Positions 15,238 through 23,044 of a stretch of DNA of 46,572 nt are shown here, piece by piece. The notes below the pieces were generated by a model, which saw only the letters and a list, made by a program, of their open reading frames with translations, did no database searches and was not told the origin of the DNA. The position numbers and the translations under genes are program-made. Each line of letters opens with the position of its first letter. The stretch's first letter is position 1. Source of the stretch: Deltaproteobacteria bacterium (GTDB lineage Bacteria; Desulfobacterota_B; Binatia; UBA9968); assembly GCA_027297485.1 (NCBI GenBank), contig JAPUHZ010000346.1:1-46572 (forward strand), given 5' to 3'.

Positions 15238-16238
15238 TGAAGGCGCTAGAGCGTGAGATAGTCCATTGGGGAAAGCTTCTCTTTGAACGCAGGCTCATCA
15301 GCGGCTGGGGAGGGAACATAAGCTGCCGGATCGGGAAGGAGCGGTTCCTCATTACCGGGCAGCACGCCCCGTTGGGCTTTCTCAATCCTAAGGACTTGAT
15401 CCAGATTGACCGGAAAGGGCAACCACTCAAAAAAAAACAACAGGCCTCCAGCGAGACCGCACTTCATTTGGCAGTTTACAATGGGACCGAAGCGAAGACC
15501 GTCATCCATGCCCATCCTCCCATGGTCTTGGCCTTCTCTCTCACACATCAAAGCTTCGTTCCCCTAAGCTTTGAGGAAAAATATACCATCGGAGAAGTCT
15601 CCATCCTTCCCCAGGAGACTCCCACAGTCACCGAAACCGAAAGGGTGGTGAAGGAGCTTAGTCTTTGTCCCATCGTCATCCTCCAAGGCCACGGCACGGT
15701 CGCGGTGGGAAGGGACTTAAAAGAGGCGTTTCTTCTTACCGACCTTCTTGAAGAGGCTGTCCACTGCCAGTTTTTCAAGAGTGAGACGGACTTGGACCAT
15801 CCCGATAGAGAACCAAAGCCGCTCCCGGGTCAAGAAAGGGAACGCTATATTCAAAAAGCAGAAGGTTATATTCTCTTCTCCCGCGAGCATATGACCGCAC
15901 TCATAGAGAGCGCCAATGCTGATTCTCAGTTTCAAAGGCAGGGCAGTGAAGCCGGGCTCACGACCACATTAACGCTCCATTTGGATACCCATACGCCCTG
16001 GACCATCCATTTTGTCCAGGGGAAGATCACTCGCTTAGAGGCCGGAACTGAGGGAGAGTTTGTGATTAGCGGCAAGAGAGAGTGGTGGGAGGCTATCTTT
16101 CAAAGGCGCATCGACCCCTTCCTGGCAATGCAGCAAGGAAAACTCAAGCTTAAGCGCGGTGAGCTTTGGAAGCTCTCCCGGTGGTTTAAACCTTTTCAGA
16201 GGGCCTTTACGTTATGGCAAACGATTCCTATCAGGTAG
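15237..16238 (+). CDS. Class II aldolase fused to a C-terminal SCP2-like domain
   Basis: Residues 1-215 are a class II aldolase/adducin domain: GWGGNIS phosphate loop, SSETALH with catalytic Glu73, HAHPP (His91, His93) and GHGT (His152) as zinc ligands. The enzymes retro-aldol cleave ketose 1-phosphates, typically to dihydroxyacetone phosphate and an aldehyde. Residues from about 235 (TTTLTLHLDTHTPWTIHF, then GEFVISGKREWWEAIFQRRIDP and a Lys-rich MQQGKLKLKRG) form an SCP2-like fold, a lipid- or hydrophobic-ligand-binding domain that is not part of MtnB, FucA or Ald2. The start overlaps the isomerase stop, and the end overlaps the ligase start by 25 bases. The isomerase product is the likely substrate, by inference. 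Confidence 0.85.
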   Translation: MKALEREIVHWGKLLFERRLISGWGGNISCRIGKERFLITGQHAPLGFLNPKDLIQIDRKGQPLKKKQQASSETALHLAVYNGTEAKTVIHAHPPMVLAFSLTHQSFVPLSFEEKYTIGEVSILPQETPTVTETERVVKELSLCPIVILQGHGTVAVGRDLKEAFLLTDLLEEAVHCQFFKSETDLDHPDREPKPLPGQERERYIQKAEGYILFSREHMTALIESANADSQFQRQGSEAGLTTTLTLHLDTHTPWTIHFVQGKITRLEAGTEGEFVISGKREWWEAIFQRRIDPFLAMQQGKLKLKRGELWKLSRWFKPFQRAFTLWQTIPIR

Positions 16239-17746
16239 GTTTCTTCGTGGGCGAAATCCTCGAGGGGACCGCCCGGAAATATCCTCAGAAGGTTGCGCTC
16301 ATCTCCAGAGAGGGCGAGATGACCTTCGCAGCGCTGAACGATAGGGTTACTTATTTGGCAGGCCATCTTCAGAGTGAAGGAGTGAAGCAGGGAGACCGAG
16401 TCGGTCTTCTTTTGCCCAACTCTCTTTTTTTTGCGCTCAGCTACTATGCGACCCAGAGAATGGGGGCGGTCACCACCGTCCTGGATGCGCGGCTTAAGGG
16501 AAAAGAGCTTATAGGAGTCTTACAAGACGCCGATTTGAATCTTCTTATCACCCACAAGCGCCTCATGTCTCAAATCGCTGAGGCCCTTAAAGAATGCAAC
16601 GGTATTCCTCTCTGGGTTGTTGATGGAGAAGGGGAGCAGAGCTTTGAAAATAGGCTTTCTCCCGCCCCAACGGCTTTTGTCTCTCCGCGGCTATCCCCAG
16701 AGGACAGCGCCCTTATCCTTTACACCTCGGGAACTACAGGAGAGCCCAAGGGAGTAGTCTTGAATTACATCAACCTGACCCAATTCCCCAGGTGTATGGG
16801 CGAGATGTGCCATACCGGAGCAGATGAGGTGTTGGGCTGCATCCTGCCCATGTCCCACATTTCAGGCCCCATCTACTGCAATGAGATTGCAGACAAGGGT
16901 GGCACCATGGTGATCTTCGATCAGATCAATCCCATCATCCTGCTCGAAGGAATCCAGAGGCACCGCATCACACTATTTCACGGCGTTCCGATCATTTTCC
17001 AACTTCTCCTTGGAGTCACGAACTTGAAAGATTACGACACCCGAAGCGTTGAGCTTGCTGCCATGATGGGGGCCACAGTTCCGTTGTCGCTCATGCGTGC
17101 TTTTAAGATGGCCCAGCCCCATATAAAAATCGCTCAGGGATACGGGCTGACCGAAACCTCCCCTTTGATTACGCTCACCGAGCCCGACAAAGCTGACACC
17201 AAGATGGCAAGCATCGGCAAGGCTGTCCCGGATGTGGAGGTAAAAATCGTGGATGAGAGAGGCAAGGAACTCCCCGAAGGTGAGGCGGGTGAGATCATCA
17301 CCCGTGGGCCGCATGTGATGAAGGGCTATTTCCGTAGATCTGAGGCGACTACCGAGCGCATTCGCGACGGATGGTTTTATACAGGAGACATTGGGCGACG
17401 CGACAGCGACGGCTATTATTATCACTTGGGGCGAAAGGACGATATGATCATCACGGGCGGTCTCAACGTCTACCCGGCAGAGATTGAAAATTTACTCTAC
17501 GAGCATCCTCAGGTCCAGGAGGCGGTTGTCTTTCCCATTCCAGATGACAAGAGGGGAAACATCATTGGAGCTGTCGTTGTCCTCCGCCCAGGGGGAAAGA
17601 TCGTGGATAAAGATCTTCTCGGTTTTCTCCGCTCCAATCTGGCAAATTTCAAAGTTCCTCAGAAAATCGCCGTTCGTGACTCTCTCCCCCGGACCTCCAC
17701 AGGCAAAGTCATCAGGGACGCTTCCGCGTTGCTCTCAGACAATTAA
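16214..17746 (+). CDS. Acyl-CoA synthetase / AMP-dependent ligase
   Basis: The 510-residue ANL-superfamily enzyme activates a carboxylic acid with ATP and CoA through an acyl-AMP. Motifs are LYTSGTTGEPKGV (P-loop), GYGLTETSP, YTGDIGRRDSDGYYYHLGR, the hinge DDMIITGGLNVYPAEIE and PRTSTGKVIRD with the catalytic C-terminal Lys. It resembles long- or medium-chain acyl-CoA synthetases. The specificity is not readable. The start lies inside the 3' end of the aldolase gene, and it is the last gene of the operon. It may activate an acid derived from the aldolase's aldehyde product, or a hydrophobic ligand of the SCP2-like domain. Both are guesses. Confidence 0.92.
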   Translation: MANDSYQVGFFVGEILEGTARKYPQKVALISREGEMTFAALNDRVTYLAGHLQSEGVKQGDRVGLLLPNSLFFALSYYATQRMGAVTTVLDARLKGKELIGVLQDADLNLLITHKRLMSQIAEALKECNGIPLWVVDGEGEQSFENRLSPAPTAFVSPRLSPEDSALILYTSGTTGEPKGVVLNYINLTQFPRCMGEMCHTGADEVLGCILPMSHISGPIYCNEIADKGGTMVIFDQINPIILLEGIQRHRITLFHGVPIIFQLLLGVTNLKDYDTRSVELAAMMGATVPLSLMRAFKMAQPHIKIAQGYGLTETSPLITLTEPDKADTKMASIGKAVPDVEVKIVDERGKELPEGEAGEIITRGPHVMKGYFRRSEATTERIRDGWFYTGDIGRRDSDGYYYHLGRKDDMIITGGLNVYPAEIENLLYEHPQVQEAVVFPIPDDKRGNIIGAVVVLRPGGKIVDKDLLGFLRSNLANFKVPQKIAVRDSLPRTSTGKVIRDASALLSDN

Positions 17747-17973
17747 CGTAAACCTATAGAAAACCTTTTGTAAATGAGAAGAAGTTCATTGACCGGGTCA
17801 AAGGGATCGAGGAATTCTTCCCAACGCAAGTATCTAAATGCACCCAGAGAACTTTGTGCGTGGGGAAAGGGTTGATGAGAGTGCTACCCAAAGGGTAAGG
17901 GAGATTGCCTTGGATGGGCTGTGACGGATAATCTTTACAAAGGCTAAGATCCATTAAGCCCCGCGTCACACAA

Positions 17974-18543
17974 TCAATTCTTTCGGTCCTTTCTCTGTAT
18001 ATACATTCGAACGCAAAAGTCGTAAAGGGTAGAGATCATAAACTCTTCTAGCTCCTGGCCTCCCTCCGCTGTCTTATAACGGAGGGTAATCCATGGGCCT
18101 CGCTTCGAGACCCCAAGAAGGTGGGCGCCCTTGAGATCGAGGTAAGCGCCAACTGCTCGCAGGACCTGAGATAGACTCTCAGTGCCTGGCATTTTATGTG
18201 ATTGTTGGCGTCTCGTCCAGCCTTCCCGGTCCAGTCGATCGATATCCTCAGGGGTATAGCGCTGTTCGAAATCGGCGGGAAAGACTGGCCGTGGTTCTCG
18301 CTGTTGTAACTTCTGCCAGAGGGTGTGGAGACCTTCTACCAATATATCCTTTGGTGATTTTTTTGGCGGTGGTTCCCAAGCTTCTACTCGCATAAGGTAG
18401 TTGATACCGTCGCTTTTCAGTTCGAAGTCCTCGATATGCTTCGACTCTAAATCATCGCCGATTGCGCGCAGATCACGGGCATAAATATCCCTTGATACTT
18501 CAAGGGGTTCCGCCCGACTCACAGTAACGACTTGCCTTGTCAT
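17974..18543 (-). CDS. Orphan conserved protein, paralogue of the gene at 32880
   Basis: The 189-residue protein belongs to no family I recognise but has a clear paralogue in this window (32880-33413). Shared blocks are RYTPEDIDRLDREG, SLSQVLRAVGAYLDLK, LLGVSKRG and YDFCVRMYIQR, besides an N-terminal ARDLRAIGDDLESKHIEDFEL. It is charged and soluble, without a signal peptide or membrane segment. It is monocistronic, with 227 bases on its downstream side and about 210 on its upstream side. Regulation is not visible. The repeated occurrence as a lone gene suggests a small lineage-specific regulatory or structural family. Confidence 0.8.
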   Translation of the reverse strand: MTRQVVTVSRAEPLEVSRDIYARDLRAIGDDLESKHIEDFELKSDGINYLMRVEAWEPPPKKSPKDILVEGLHTLWQKLQQREPRPVFPADFEQRYTPEDIDRLDREGWTRRQQSHKMPGTESLSQVLRAVGAYLDLKGAHLLGVSKRGPWITLRYKTAEGGQELEEFMISTLYDFCVRMYIQRKDRKN

Positions 18544-18753
18544 TGTCTCTATCGTCTCTCTGTGTAAATTTTGCTTTAGTAGGGATTTGCAATGACCAAA
18601 CTATCGTAAAAATTAAAATGATCCTCTTGATACCCTACTTCACACGTAGGCCGATGTCGGTCGGTATAGTGTAATTTTTGAAACCGGACTCTGTTTAAAG
18701 AGGTTGCTAAGAAAAACTAATCTTATGGGCATTGGGTTCCATGGCAATAACGT

Positions 18754-19161
18754 TTATAGCCCTAAGCGAGGGAGCCTCGTTTCTCTCTCTATGTCCAACT
18801 CTTTAAGTTTGCCGAATTTATCTTTGAGTATGGTCTCCATCTCATGCAATTCATTCTCGGCCAACTTTACGTGAGCCATGTAAGATTCCTTGTTTCCTCT
18901 TGCCAAGTGAAAGTTTGCGGCCAAGTAGTAAAAATAGTAGATATCGTAGTGCGCCTTTAGGTTCGCAGCCTTCTCGTCGCTTATGCTGCCTATGTAGCTG
19001 AGAATTTGGGTGTAATACTTTACCCGCTCGGCCTGCTTCTCGATCTTCAAAATTGGAGCCAGGTTCGATGCGATCTGATCTCGCGGCATCGGATCCATTT
19101 GCGAGCATGCCAGTAGCCCGCTCGTTAGAACTAACAACAAGACCAAATTAATGGGTTTCAT
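18754..19161 (-). CDS. Small lipoprotein
   Basis: From the ATG at 19161, behind AAAGGGAAA, the protein has 135 residues. It starts MKPINLVLLLVLTSGLLACSQ, with LLAC as a lipobox, so the mature protein would start at the Cys and be lipid-anchored, most likely in the outer membrane. The rest is helical and charged (KIEKQAERVKYYTQILSYIG, then YFYYLAANFHLARGNKES and KLAENELHEMETILKDKF) and resembles one TPR-like helical hairpin. I do not recognise a family. A longer frame up to 19290 is not protein-like. No operon partner is obvious. Confidence 0.8.
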   Translation of the reverse strand: MKPINLVLLLVLTSGLLACSQMDPMPRDQIASNLAPILKIEKQAERVKYYTQILSYIGSISDEKAANLKAHYDIYYFYYLAANFHLARGNKESYMAHVKLAENELHEMETILKDKFGKLKELDIERETRLPRLGL

Positions 19162-19226
19162 GCTGTATGTTTCCCTTTTCAGCAGGTACTTATGGTGTTG
19201 TAGCAACCTCTGCACAATCATACGTT

Positions 19227-19385
19227 TCAGGCTACTATAAGGATTATTGCGATAGTTCCGGCAACACAACAAAGTCCGATTGCAGCCCAAATAAGCCCTT
19301 GTCCCAGCCTCTCGAAGGATTCCTCATCCCTTGGGGGCGGAAAGTCCGGTTTCAGGATGTGCCTCGAATGGAATATATTCTGCAT
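19227..19385 (-). CDS. Possible small membrane protein
   Basis: From the ATG at 19385 the frame has 52 residues: a polar N-terminus (FHSRHILKPDFPPPRDEES) and one strong C-terminal transmembrane segment (GLIWAAIGLCCVAGTIAIIL). Single-pass tail-anchored proteins of this size are often missed by gene finders. It lies upstream of the lipoprotein on the same strand. No ribosome site stands out and no family is recognised, so it could be spurious. Confidence 0.4.
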   Translation of the reverse strand: MQNIFHSRHILKPDFPPPRDEESFERLGQGLIWAAIGLCCVAGTIAIILIVA

Positions 19386-19609
19386 ATCTTTGGTATAAGC
19401 ACAAATCATGCCAAATGTGGGCCTATTTTTTTGAAGTTGTAAAAGAGGTCATTTTTAAAGGATTTTCTCTTTGATGGGCAGCCTAAAGGCGGTGAAACCA
19501 GCCTAGCGGCAGGGGCGTGGATTCTCAAAAGTGCACGAATATGACAGCTATTTGTCGTTTTTGTCCATAGGCGTGTCACGCGCTAAAGAGAGCGCTGAAA
19601 TTAGGAGAA

Positions 19610-20614
19610 TTAGGAGGATATATGGCCCTGTTGGCGGGGGTAGATAGTTTTGGATGTCCGCAATTGGGATTTCGGTCTTCTGCCGTTCCGGTGAAAGCCA
19701 AGCCAGTTCCACTGATCGGGATAACGCCGCACCATCTCTTCCAAATAACGGGTAGACAGGGTCACATTCGATATAACATCTTCTTGTAGTTCTCCTGTCT
19801 TGATCAGATCGATTTCAGGTCCGATATGAAGCGTCAGCCGATCTTCAGGATCTCGCGTAACAAACATGGGCACAATCGCAGCGCCGGTCCGCAGGGCCAG
19901 GGTCACGGGACCACGGGGGGCAGGGACAGGACGACCCAAAAACTCCACCTCCACTCCTCCGGACTTGAACTCGTCGGCAATGAGTAGAACTACCTCGTTT
20001 CTCCTTAAAGCCTTAAGGATCTGCCGGGCGGCCTCCCGGCGGGGCTTGGCTGATATCGTCTTGATTCCCAACATCAAACGGTAGCCGTCGATCAAACGGG
20101 CAAATTTTTGGTCTCGCGGTTGCTTCACCACGACGCTGAAGGGGTAACCCGCTGCTGCAAGGCGAGCACCGAGCATAGTAAAATTCCCTAGATGAGCGCT
20201 GAGGGCGATGACCCCTTTTCCTTTTGCCAGCGCCTCTTTCAAACGTTTCTCACCTTGAGTTGCAACTGCGGAACATATTTTTTCCTTGGACGTATGAAGG
20301 GTACAGGCAGTCTCGTAAACCCCTTGGGCAAAGTTTCTCCAGGCTATTCGGACCAAGGCCCTTCTCTTCTCCTGAGTCGGGAATTCTTTCCCCATGACCA
20401 TGGAGAGATTTTCTTGCATCCTTATACGGTATTTCCATAAAACAACAAAGGTCAGTTGAGCAGCCGCTGAAGTGAACAGGGCAAGCAGGCGGCGAGGAGT
20501 CCACGGGAGGACCAACACAAATCCCCTCAGGCAATATTCCCCTATGCGGTATCTCAGCCAATAGAAAAATTTCTTTACGGGAAACCACATCATCTCTTTG
20601 ACCGTGAGGCTCAT
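19610..20614 (-). CDS. LpxL/HtrB-type lysophospholipid acyltransferase
   Basis: The 334-residue protein is of the lipid A lauroyl/myristoyl acyltransferase family, which adds secondary acyl chains to lipid A precursors at the inner membrane. After an N-terminal hydrophobic anchor (GFVLVLPWTPRRLLALF), it has the family's HxxxxD/E-type catalytic region as ALSAHLGNFTMLGARLAAAG (the acidic residue is replaced by Thr, as seen in some deeper relatives). It then has VVVKQPRDQKFARLID, VLLIADEF, FLGRPVPAPRGPVTLALRTGAAIVPMF and RRYPDQWNWLGFH. It indicates an LPS-bearing organism. It is flanked by an orphan gene upstream and has no clear operon. Confidence 0.88.
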   Translation of the reverse strand: MSLTVKEMMWFPVKKFFYWLRYRIGEYCLRGFVLVLPWTPRRLLALFTSAAAQLTFVVLWKYRIRMQENLSMVMGKEFPTQEKRRALVRIAWRNFAQGVYETACTLHTSKEKICSAVATQGEKRLKEALAKGKGVIALSAHLGNFTMLGARLAAAGYPFSVVVKQPRDQKFARLIDGYRLMLGIKTISAKPRREAARQILKALRRNEVVLLIADEFKSGGVEVEFLGRPVPAPRGPVTLALRTGAAIVPMFVTRDPEDRLTLHIGPEIDLIKTGELQEDVISNVTLSTRYLEEMVRRYPDQWNWLGFHRNGRRPKSQLRTSKTIYPRQQGHISS

Positions 20615-20679
20615 CTTAAGAAGTTTTTAATACACTCTTTTTGATTAGAACGGCAAGTAAGGCCACAGAAATCAAGGGG

Positions 20680-20702
20680 CGGTGGGCACGCTTATCCCAC
20701 CG
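20680..20702. terminator. GC-rich hairpin downstream of the 155-aa-type gene
   Basis: CGGTGGG (20680-20686) pairs with CCCACCG (20696-20702) around a 9-base loop. On the minus strand it follows the stop of the gene at 20731 by about 28 bases. No clear T-tract follows, so it is either a weak terminator or an RNA-stabilising hairpin. Confidence 0.4.
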
Positions 20703-20730
20703 ACCCATAGCTGAAACAACTCGGCTGGAT

Positions 20731-21189
20731 CTAACGGCCAACTGCCTTGAGGAGCTTTTGTCCTGTCCGCCCTGAGACCGCCACACCGCTTTTCCGCTTT
20801 TCTTTCCGGGAAGGCAGGCAATAGACTTTGGCTTTGAGCGGCCCCGTCAGCTTCGCCTCCTTCCAACGCAGCAAACCTTGCCGGACATAGCCGGGATTAA
20901 ACCCTAGAACTTCACAGATACTCTCAAAGGAGAAGAGCCAATGGCTGCTCTCGTCGAGAATCCACTCCTCTGCCTCCCGGAACATCACCTTTCCCTTGCC
21001 GTCTCGGGCGAAAACATACTTCTGGAAACAGGCAATGCCGTCTTCCATTACCGCCAGCATGAGCCTCTTTTCGGGCTCTAAGTGGGCTCTCCTGTGAAAG
21101 GTCTCTAAATACTGAGCAGGAAGGAGTGTGTCTGGCTGAAACAGAGAGGATACCTTTTCTTCCACGCTAAGGCTTGTACCATAAGTCAT
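20731..21189 (-). CDS. Conserved-looking hypothetical protein
   Basis: The 152-residue protein starts at the ATG at 21189, which has a perfect GGAGGTGA five bases upstream. It has no recognised family. Features are EPEKRLMLAVMEDGIACFQKYVF, then EAEEWILDESSHWLFSFESICEVLGFNPGYVRQGL, a helical segment that looks like a helix-turn-helix-type fold, and a basic C-terminus. Proteins with this layout occur in Desulfobacterota-type genomes as hypothetical proteins. It precedes the lipid A acyltransferase and follows the Fe-S regulator on the same strand, separated by a structured 118-base gap. A DNA-binding function is possible but unproven. Confidence 0.75.
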   Translation of the reverse strand: MTYGTSLSVEEKVSSLFQPDTLLPAQYLETFHRRAHLEPEKRLMLAVMEDGIACFQKYVFARDGKGKVMFREAEEWILDESSHWLFSFESICEVLGFNPGYVRQGLLRWKEAKLTGPLKAKVYCLPSRKEKRKSGVAVSGRTGQKLLKAVGR

Positions 21190-21270
21190 AAAAATCACCT
21201 CCCTATCGGGTGCGGCTTGCTAAAACCAATGGGGAGCGGGTCCCCTTTGCGAGAGACCCCCCAATGGGGA

Positions 21271-21311
21271 CCCCAAAAAGTGCGCGGAGCCAAGCGAGGG
21301 ACTTTTTGGGG
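21271..21311 (-). terminator. Perfect 11-bp inverted repeat after the Rrf2 gene
   Basis: CCCCAAAAAGT (21271-21281) and ACTTTTTGGGG (21301-21311) form a perfect 11-bp stem with a 19-base loop, 6 bases past the Rrf2 stop. A second GC-rich repeat (CCAATGGGG at about 21219 and 21261, with GGGGA/TCCCC between) follows. It probably ends the Fe-S operon, but no T-run follows the stem. It could also serve as an operator or RNA-processing site for the next gene. Confidence 0.55.
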
Positions 21312-21316
21312 CTGAT

Positions 21317-21772
21317 TCATGCCGCACTCGAAAGAGAAGAGGAGTTCAAAAGGGCTTGACAAGGAGTCCGTGTGAGATCCGCCAGGGTCGTGTGGGTAAA
21401 GATATCTGTAACCTTACGCTGGACCTCGTTCCATACCCCTAACATGGTGCATCGGGGAAGATGGTCACAGCTCATGTGTTGATCCATACAGACATTGACG
21501 GCGATGGGACCCTCCAGCGCCTCAATGACATCCTGGAACGAAATCTCACGAGGCGATCGTGCTAGACTATAGCCTCCGTACGGACCCCGTTTAGACCTGA
21601 GCAGTCCGCAGCGGATCAGATCCCGAACAATCTTCTCCAAAAACTTCCGAGGAACACTCTGATGCCTCGCGATCTCTGCTATGGAGCAACTTCTGTCTGG
21701 ATCCTGAATGGACAGGTAGATTGCAGCGCGCAGGCCGTAATCAACCCTTCGAGGAATCTGCATAACACCCAT
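21317..21772 (-). CDS. Rrf2 family regulator, IscR-like
   Basis: The 151-residue protein has an Rrf2 winged helix (RRVDYGLRAAIYLSIQD, AEIARHQSVPRKFLEKIVRDLIRCGLLRSKRGPYGGY) and a C-terminal Cys set Cys95, Cys102, Cys108 (spacing 6 and 5) able to carry an Fe-S cluster, like IscR. IscR-type regulators with a cluster repress Fe-S assembly genes. This gene lies last in the assembly operon, 5 bases after the cysteine desulfurase gene. An IscR type-1-like site lies before the operon's first gene (26245-26270), so autoregulation is likely. SD GGAGGT lies 8 bases before the ATG at 21772. Confidence 0.9.
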   Translation of the reverse strand: MGVMQIPRRVDYGLRAAIYLSIQDPDRSCSIAEIARHQSVPRKFLEKIVRDLIRCGLLRSKRGPYGGYSLARSPREISFQDVIEALEGPIAVNVCMDQHMSCDHLPRCTMLGVWNEVQRKVTDIFTHTTLADLTRTPCQALLNSSSLSSAA

Positions 21773-21777
21773 GGTCT

Positions 21778-23004
21778 TTACCTCCTTGCCTCGATCCTGT
21801 CAGCTGTTCTGGAATCGTTATGCTGATACTCTTGGCTATCGCTCAGCTTGCCCAAGGCGGAAAGCCCGCGCAGACGTTGAATGATCAAAGGCATCTTTTC
21901 GCTCACGAACCGCATCTCTTCCTCTGTGTTATAACGGCTCAAGCTGAAACGTACGGCCCCTTGAATCCATTCGGGTGGAACCCCCATGGCCCGAAGCACA
22001 TGGGATGGCTCGACGGATCCTGCAGTGCAGGCGGATCCGGTGGAGGCACAAATCCCATACTGATCTAGAAGGACCAATATCGCTTCCCCTTCAAGAAACT
22101 TAAAACTCATGTTCAACGTATTGGGCAGACGCTCCTTCCGATGGCCATTAACCCGGCAATCGGGACAGGAATCGAGCAGAGATTGCTCTAAGTGATCGCG
22201 TAACTCGCGCACCCGTCTCCCTTCTTCACCCAGACGCCTCAGGGCTAACTCAGCGGCCTTACCCATCCCTATAATGCCGGTCACATTTTCGGTTCCGCCT
22301 CTCCGGTTACGCTCCTGATGCCCACCTACGATAAAGGGACGAAACGTAATCCCCCTCCTGACATAAAGGGCGCCGACTCCCTTCGGTCCGTGAAACTTGT
22401 GACCTGATATTGTCAGTAAATCGACAGGGTTTTTTTTCATGTTCAAAGGGAGCTTCCCCGCTGCCTGCACCGCATCCACATGGAATGGGATCCCTCTGGC
22501 CTTAACTATGTCTCCTACGGTATCGATGGGAAAGATCGCCCCCGTCTCGTTATTGGCATACATGATCGAGGCTAGGGCTGTATTATCAGTTAAGGAATCC
22601 TCGAGCTCGGCCAAATCCAGCATCCCATCTCTATCCACCCGGAGCCACGTCACTTGGTAGCCCTTCTTCTCCAGGTGCTGAAAAAGACCCAACACCGCGG
22701 GATGTTCTACCTGAGTGGTCACGACGTGGCGTTTCCCCGGACTTGCTTCCAAAACCCCCCGAATTGCAGCGTTATCTGCCTCTGTTCCACAACTCGTAAA
22801 AACAATCTCCACCGGATCGGATGCACCCAATAGGGCAGCCACCTGTTCCCTTGCCTCCTGAACTTTCCGCGCAACCTGACTACCGAAACGATGGATACTG
22901 GATGGGTTTCCATAGAGCTCTGTTAAATAGGGGCGCATGGCCTCAAAGGCCTCTGGTAGAAGCCGCGTGGTGGCATTATTATCGAAGTAGATCTCAGATC
23001 CCAT
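21778..23004 (-). CDS. Cysteine desulfurase (NifS/IscS type)
   Basis: This PLP enzyme removes sulfur from cysteine as a persulfide for Fe-S assembly. The 408-residue protein shows YFDNNATTRL, FTSCGTEADNAAIRG, SIMYANNETGAIFPI, HVDAVQAAGK, the PLP lysine in TISGHKFHGPKGVGA, RRGGTENV and the active-site loop STGSACTAGSVEPSHVLRAMG. The C-terminal tail (SDSQEYQHNDSRTADRIEARR) is unusually polar. It is the fourth gene of the operon, after sufB and before the Rrf2 gene. A second desulfurase is encoded at 24923-26155, so two related enzymes share one operon. Confidence 0.95.
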   Translation of the reverse strand: MGSEIYFDNNATTRLLPEAFEAMRPYLTELYGNPSSIHRFGSQVARKVQEAREQVAALLGASDPVEIVFTSCGTEADNAAIRGVLEASPGKRHVVTTQVEHPAVLGLFQHLEKKGYQVTWLRVDRDGMLDLAELEDSLTDNTALASIMYANNETGAIFPIDTVGDIVKARGIPFHVDAVQAAGKLPLNMKKNPVDLLTISGHKFHGPKGVGALYVRRGITFRPFIVGGHQERNRRGGTENVTGIIGMGKAAELALRRLGEEGRRVRELRDHLEQSLLDSCPDCRVNGHRKERLPNTLNMSFKFLEGEAILVLLDQYGICASTGSACTAGSVEPSHVLRAMGVPPEWIQGAVRFSLSRYNTEEEMRFVSEKMPLIIQRLRGLSALGKLSDSQEYQHNDSRTADRIEARR

Positions 23005-23044
23005 AAAATTCTAAATTCTAAGTTGACTAATATTACGCCTCTCT

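Noticed and set aside
17754..17969. A 71-codon minus frame, and a short plus-strand peptide NEKKFIDRVKGIEEFF, between the ligase and the orphan gene
   Set aside because: The plus-strand peptide looks protein-like for about 20 residues but has no start or ribosome site and soon becomes unnatural; the minus frame has no supporting signal. It may be a decayed gene, but the evidence is too thin.
19442..19609. A GC-rich stretch with repeated GCC/GGC segments as a riboswitch
   Set aside because: I compared it by memory with c-di-GMP, glycine and fluoride motifs and found no matching core. No gene starts directly downstream on the plus strand.
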